Source of the DNA: Anderseniella sp964390445
GTDB taxonomy: Bacteria; Pseudomonadota; Alphaproteobacteria; Rhizobiales; Aestuariivirgaceae
Length of the DNA: 64,000 nt
Direction of reading: 5' to 3'
Assembly (NCBI GenBank): GCA_964390445.1
Contig: CAYMJJ010000004.1
Coordinates: 1-64,000, forward strand
Each line of letters begins with the position of its first letter. Position 1 is the first letter of the stretch. The position numbers and the translations under genes are program-made. Shown piece by piece: positions 61,713-64,000 of this stretch. The notes beneath the pieces are model-generated. The model had not been told where the DNA came from and searched no databases. It saw only the letters and a list, made by a program, of their open reading frames with translations.

Positions 61713-62912
61713 ATGTTCTTGTACCGGATGCTCACTGCAAAGGCCGCCTGCATCGCATTTGCAGTTGGCCTTACCGGGTTGGTAACATCGGCAGGAGCAG
61801 GCACAGCAATGAAGTTGACCCGGCTCAGTCCCGACCAGTTGCCTGGTTGGCAGCATGACAGCCTGGTTGACGCACTCAAGGTGCTGGACAGGGCCTGTGC
61901 CGAACTGGTTTCGTCTGGAACCGGATTTCGCCGGGCAGCGCAGCTATCAGGAAAGCCAGCCGACTGGCACGACGCTTGCCGTGCTGTACGTGATGCAGTG
62001 GCCAGGGGTCTTGATGAAGACACTGCCCGCCGGCTCGTCGCATCTAATTTTTCAGCGCTGAAGATTAGCGGTTCGTCAGGACAGTTCACTGGGTATTTCG
62101 AACCGGAATTTGAAGGTGCCCTGGAGTGGTCCGAGGTCTATTCGGTGCCAGTGCTTGCACGTCCGGACGATCTTGTGAAGCTGCCCGCTCCGGACGCAGA
62201 ACGGCTGGGCGTGGCATACGGCCGGGTGGTCAATGGCAAGGCCCGTCCTTATCATACCCGTCAAGAGATCGAGCAGGGTCAGCTGGCCGGGAAGGGGCTG
62301 GAAATTGCCTGGCTGAAGTCTTGGGCCGACCTTTTCTTCATGCAGGTACAAGGCTCTGGCAGGCTCCGGCTGCCAGATGGCAGATCCGTGCGACTGGCCT
62401 ACAGTCTCAAGACAGGCTTGCCCTATACCTCCATTGGCAAGGTGTTGATCGACCGGGGCGAGATGACCCGCGAGGGCATGTCCATGCAGGCCCTTCGCGC
62501 ATGGCTTGCGGCCAATCCGGGAAAGGCCCGCGAAGTGATGTGGCAGAACCAGTCGTACGTGTTCTTTCGCAGGCTTGAAGGAGCGGGCGACGGAGCAGGC
62601 CCGGTGGGCGCGCAAGGACTACCATTGACGCCGTTCAGGTCGCTGGCGGTTGACCGGTCCTTTTGGTCCCTCGGTGTTCCGGTATGGGTGTCGACACAGG
62701 TGCATTACAACGGCGAGGTCTTGCCGTTTGACCGGATGATGGTGGCCCAGGATACCGGTTCTGCAATTCGTGGGCCCCAGCGCGGCGACATCTATTTCGG
62801 CTCAGGCGGTGACGCCGGGCGTGACGCAGGGTTGATGGACGAAAAGGGCATGCTCTATGCGCTGGTCCCGCATGGTCTTGCTGATCGGCTGGTGAGAAAA
62901 TTCAGGCCATGA
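61713..62912 (+). CDS. mltA: Membrane-bound lytic murein transglycosylase A
   Basis: 399 residues from the ATG at 61713. A signal peptide spans about 1-30. The MltA barrel shows F-T-G-Y-F-E-P and F-F-M-Q-V-Q-G-S-G, and the 3D domain D-T-G-S-A-I-R-G-P-Q-R-G-D carries the catalytic Asp. It cleaves peptidoglycan to 1,6-anhydromuropeptides. No lipobox cysteine is evident, so it may be soluble or processed by signal peptidase I. It overlaps the Smr gene by 4 bp (ATGA). Confidence 0.94.
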   Translation: MFLYRMLTAKAACIAFAVGLTGLVTSAGAGTAMKLTRLSPDQLPGWQHDSLVDALKVLDRACAELVSSGTGFRRAAQLSGKPADWHDACRAVRDAVARGLDEDTARRLVASNFSALKISGSSGQFTGYFEPEFEGALEWSEVYSVPVLARPDDLVKLPAPDAERLGVAYGRVVNGKARPYHTRQEIEQGQLAGKGLEIAWLKSWADLFFMQVQGSGRLRLPDGRSVRLAYSLKTGLPYTSIGKVLIDRGEMTREGMSMQALRAWLAANPGKAREVMWQNQSYVFFRRLEGAGDGAGPVGAQGLPLTPFRSLAVDRSFWSLGVPVWVSTQVHYNGEVLPFDRMMVAQDTGSAIRGPQRGDIYFGSGGDAGRDAGLMDEKGMLYALVPHGLADRLVRKFRP

Positions 62913-63541
62913 CCAAGCCCGTTCAGCCGAAACGTCGCAAGGACCCGCGAACGCTTCGAAGTGACGAAGCTGAAATCTGGAATCTCGTCAAGGACACGGT
63001 CCGGCCGTTGCGTCCGAACCGCTTGCCCATTGCCACCGAACAGGCCGAGGAGGCAATGACCAAGGCGGTTAAGACCGTTGCGGGCACCTCGTCAGCAAAG
63101 CCGGCCCGTCACGTCCCCGCAACAATGCCCACCTTGCCCAGACCCAAGCCACCTGTCGTGGCCGGCCTCAATCGACGCGATACCCAGAAGCTGGGGCGAG
63201 GAAATGTCGAGATAGATGCACGCATCGACCTGCACGGCATGAGCGTGGAGCGCGGCCGGATTGCGCTGCTGAACTTCATTGAGGGTGCCAGGGCACAGGA
63301 CTTCCGGAATGTGCTGGTGATTACCGGCAAGGGGGCCTCGCAATTTACCCGCCACACGTTGCATTCGAAGGATATCTATCACGCACCTGAACGGCAAGGT
63401 CGGCTGCGGGCAGCGTTTCCGGGCTGGATGAATGAGCGGATCTTTGCCGACCATGTCGTCGGCTTTCAACCAGCCCATCCCAGGCACGGCGGCGGCGGGG
63501 CGTTCTATGTCCGGCTGCGCCGCAAGGCTGGCAGACCATGA
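62909..63541 (+). CDS. smr: Smr-domain (MutS2 C-terminal-like) protein
   Basis: 210 residues. A basic, flexible N-terminal half (about 1-90) precedes the Smr domain with D-L-H-G-M-S-V-E-R-G-R and the loop I-T-G-K-G. Smr domains nick DNA or cleave RNA, including stalled messages in other systems. The substrate here is unknown. It overlaps the HTH gene by 4 bp in a coupled timA-mltA-smr-HTH run. Confidence 0.93.
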   Translation: MTKPVQPKRRKDPRTLRSDEAEIWNLVKDTVRPLRPNRLPIATEQAEEAMTKAVKTVAGTSSAKPARHVPATMPTLPRPKPPVVAGLNRRDTQKLGRGNVEIDARIDLHGMSVERGRIALLNFIEGARAQDFRNVLVITGKGASQFTRHTLHSKDIYHAPERQGRLRAAFPGWMNERIFADHVVGFQPAHPRHGGGGAFYVRLRRKAGRP

Positions 63542-63918
63542 CACCGTTTGGGGCAAAGCTGCGCGACCTGCGCAGGCAGCGTGGCATTACAATGAAAAAG
63601 ATGGCGGAAGCGATCGGAGTGACCCCCGCGTATCTGTCCGCGCTGGAGCACGGCCATCGCGGCTTGCCCAGCTGGTATCTGGTCCAGCGCATCATCGCCT
63701 ATTTCAATATCATCTGGGACGAAGCCGAAGAAATTGCCCGCCTTGCCCGGCTGTCACATCCTCGTATCGTAGTCGACACATCGGGCTTGTCACCGAAGGC
63801 CACTGAACTGGCCAACCGGCTCGCGTCGTGCATCCGAGACATGGAAGACGCCCAGATCGAACGTCACCTGGACCTGCTGGACCCCGGCGAGGTAAAGGCG
63901 GAAACACCTACAAGATGA
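63538..63918 (+). CDS. XRE-family helix-turn-helix protein
   Basis: 126 residues. The N-terminal HTH (about 6-62) reads L-R-D-L-R-R-Q-R-G-I-T-M-K-K-M-A-E-A-I-G-V in separate pieces and S-A-L-E-H-G. The C-terminal 60 residues are helical with no recognised domain. It is probably a transcriptional regulator. It is coupled to smr and overlaps the convergent hslU end by 11 bp. Confidence 0.88.
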   Translation: MTPFGAKLRDLRRQRGITMKKMAEAIGVTPAYLSALEHGHRGLPSWYLVQRIIAYFNIIWDEAEEIARLARLSHPRIVVDTSGLSPKATELANRLASCIRDMEDAQIERHLDLLDPGEVKAETPTR

Positions 63919-64000
63919 ACTTCGACAGGTCTGTGTTGCGCGCGAGGTCGCCAAGGTGGTCTTCGACAAACTTCGCGTCCAGCACCACGGTCTCTCCAGC
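63908..64000 (-). CDS. hslU: HslU ATPase, C-terminal end (partial)
   Basis: Thirty codons and the TAG stop (63908-63910) are visible on the minus strand. The peptide A-G-E-T-V-V-L-D-A-K-F-V-E-D-H-L-G-D-L and the ending D-L-S-K-F-I-L are the invariant C-terminus of HslU, which docks into HslV. The gene continues beyond the window. Confidence 0.9.
   Translation of the reverse strand, partial: AGETVVLDAKFVEDHLGDLARNTDLSKFIL

Overview
The window reads as chromosomal core DNA of a GC-rich alphaproteobacterium, most likely in or near the Hyphomicrobiales (Rhizobiales). This is inferred from gene families and gene order. The markers are a large NAD-type glutamate dehydrogenase, a DUF1674/SDHAF4 protein, the order rsmB - heparinase-like - purH, a lone cyclic-nucleotide-binding protein beside an OmpR-type regulator, the block leuS-lptE-holA / parB-parA-rsmG-mnmG-mnmE / rho-hemJ-hemE, and the block ppsR-maf-aroE-coaE-dnaQ / secB / fxsA-timA-mltA-smr. 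No insertion sequence, prophage or CRISPR array was seen. One tRNA (Gly, GCC) is present.

Layout. 1-4.4 kb holds the tail of an unidentified gene and then a minus-strand trio: a TPR/beta-barrel outer-membrane protein, a FecR-domain protein and a CHASE2 adenylate cyclase. This is the most accessory-looking part. 4.6-13.2 kb is housekeeping: yggT, folD, ppa, a secreted orphan, an M3 peptidase, typA, a J-domain protein, argG and DUF1674. 13.3-26.6 kb holds htpX, rsmB, the heparinase-like gene, purH, ybjQ-like, NAD-GDH, an AhpD-like gene and prfC. 26.6-33.9 kb holds tRNA-Gly, a proX-like deacylase, cnoX, a small lon-like/Trm112/DUF971 run, a ubiH-family gene, tesB, and glnK-amtB behind a sigma-54-like promoter and closed by a clear terminator. 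34-45 kb holds ftsK, lolA, xthA, a cNMP-binding protein plus response regulator, an L,D-transpeptidase, yggS, leuS, lptE and holA.

45-64 kb is the replication and segregation region. parB, parA, rsmG, mnmG, mnmE, rho, hemJ and hemE run on the minus strand. ppsR, maf, aroE, coaE and dnaQ run on the plus strand. Between them, at 55689-56069, lies the longest gene-free stretch. I propose this as oriC from gene order, divergent transcription, one TTWTNCACA DnaA box with several near matches, a local change in G/C strand bias, and nearby parS sites. One parS (49347-49362) is a perfect 16-bp site. Another (47334-47349) has one mismatch and lies inside rsmG. A plus-strand yyaL-like gene fills the space between mnmE and rho and overlaps both.

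Functional themes are chromosome replication and segregation (parABS, ftsK, dnaQ, holA, rho), tRNA modification and translation (mnmE/G, rsmB/G, leuS, prfC, typA, Trm112, proX), envelope biogenesis (lolA, lptE, secB, mltA, L,D-transpeptidase, a CenR/OtpR-like regulator), nitrogen handling (glnK-amtB, NAD-GDH) and possible cyclic-nucleotide signalling. Several ORFs were trimmed to internal ATG, GTG or TTG starts where a ribosome-binding site or family length favoured it; these choices are stated in the entries.
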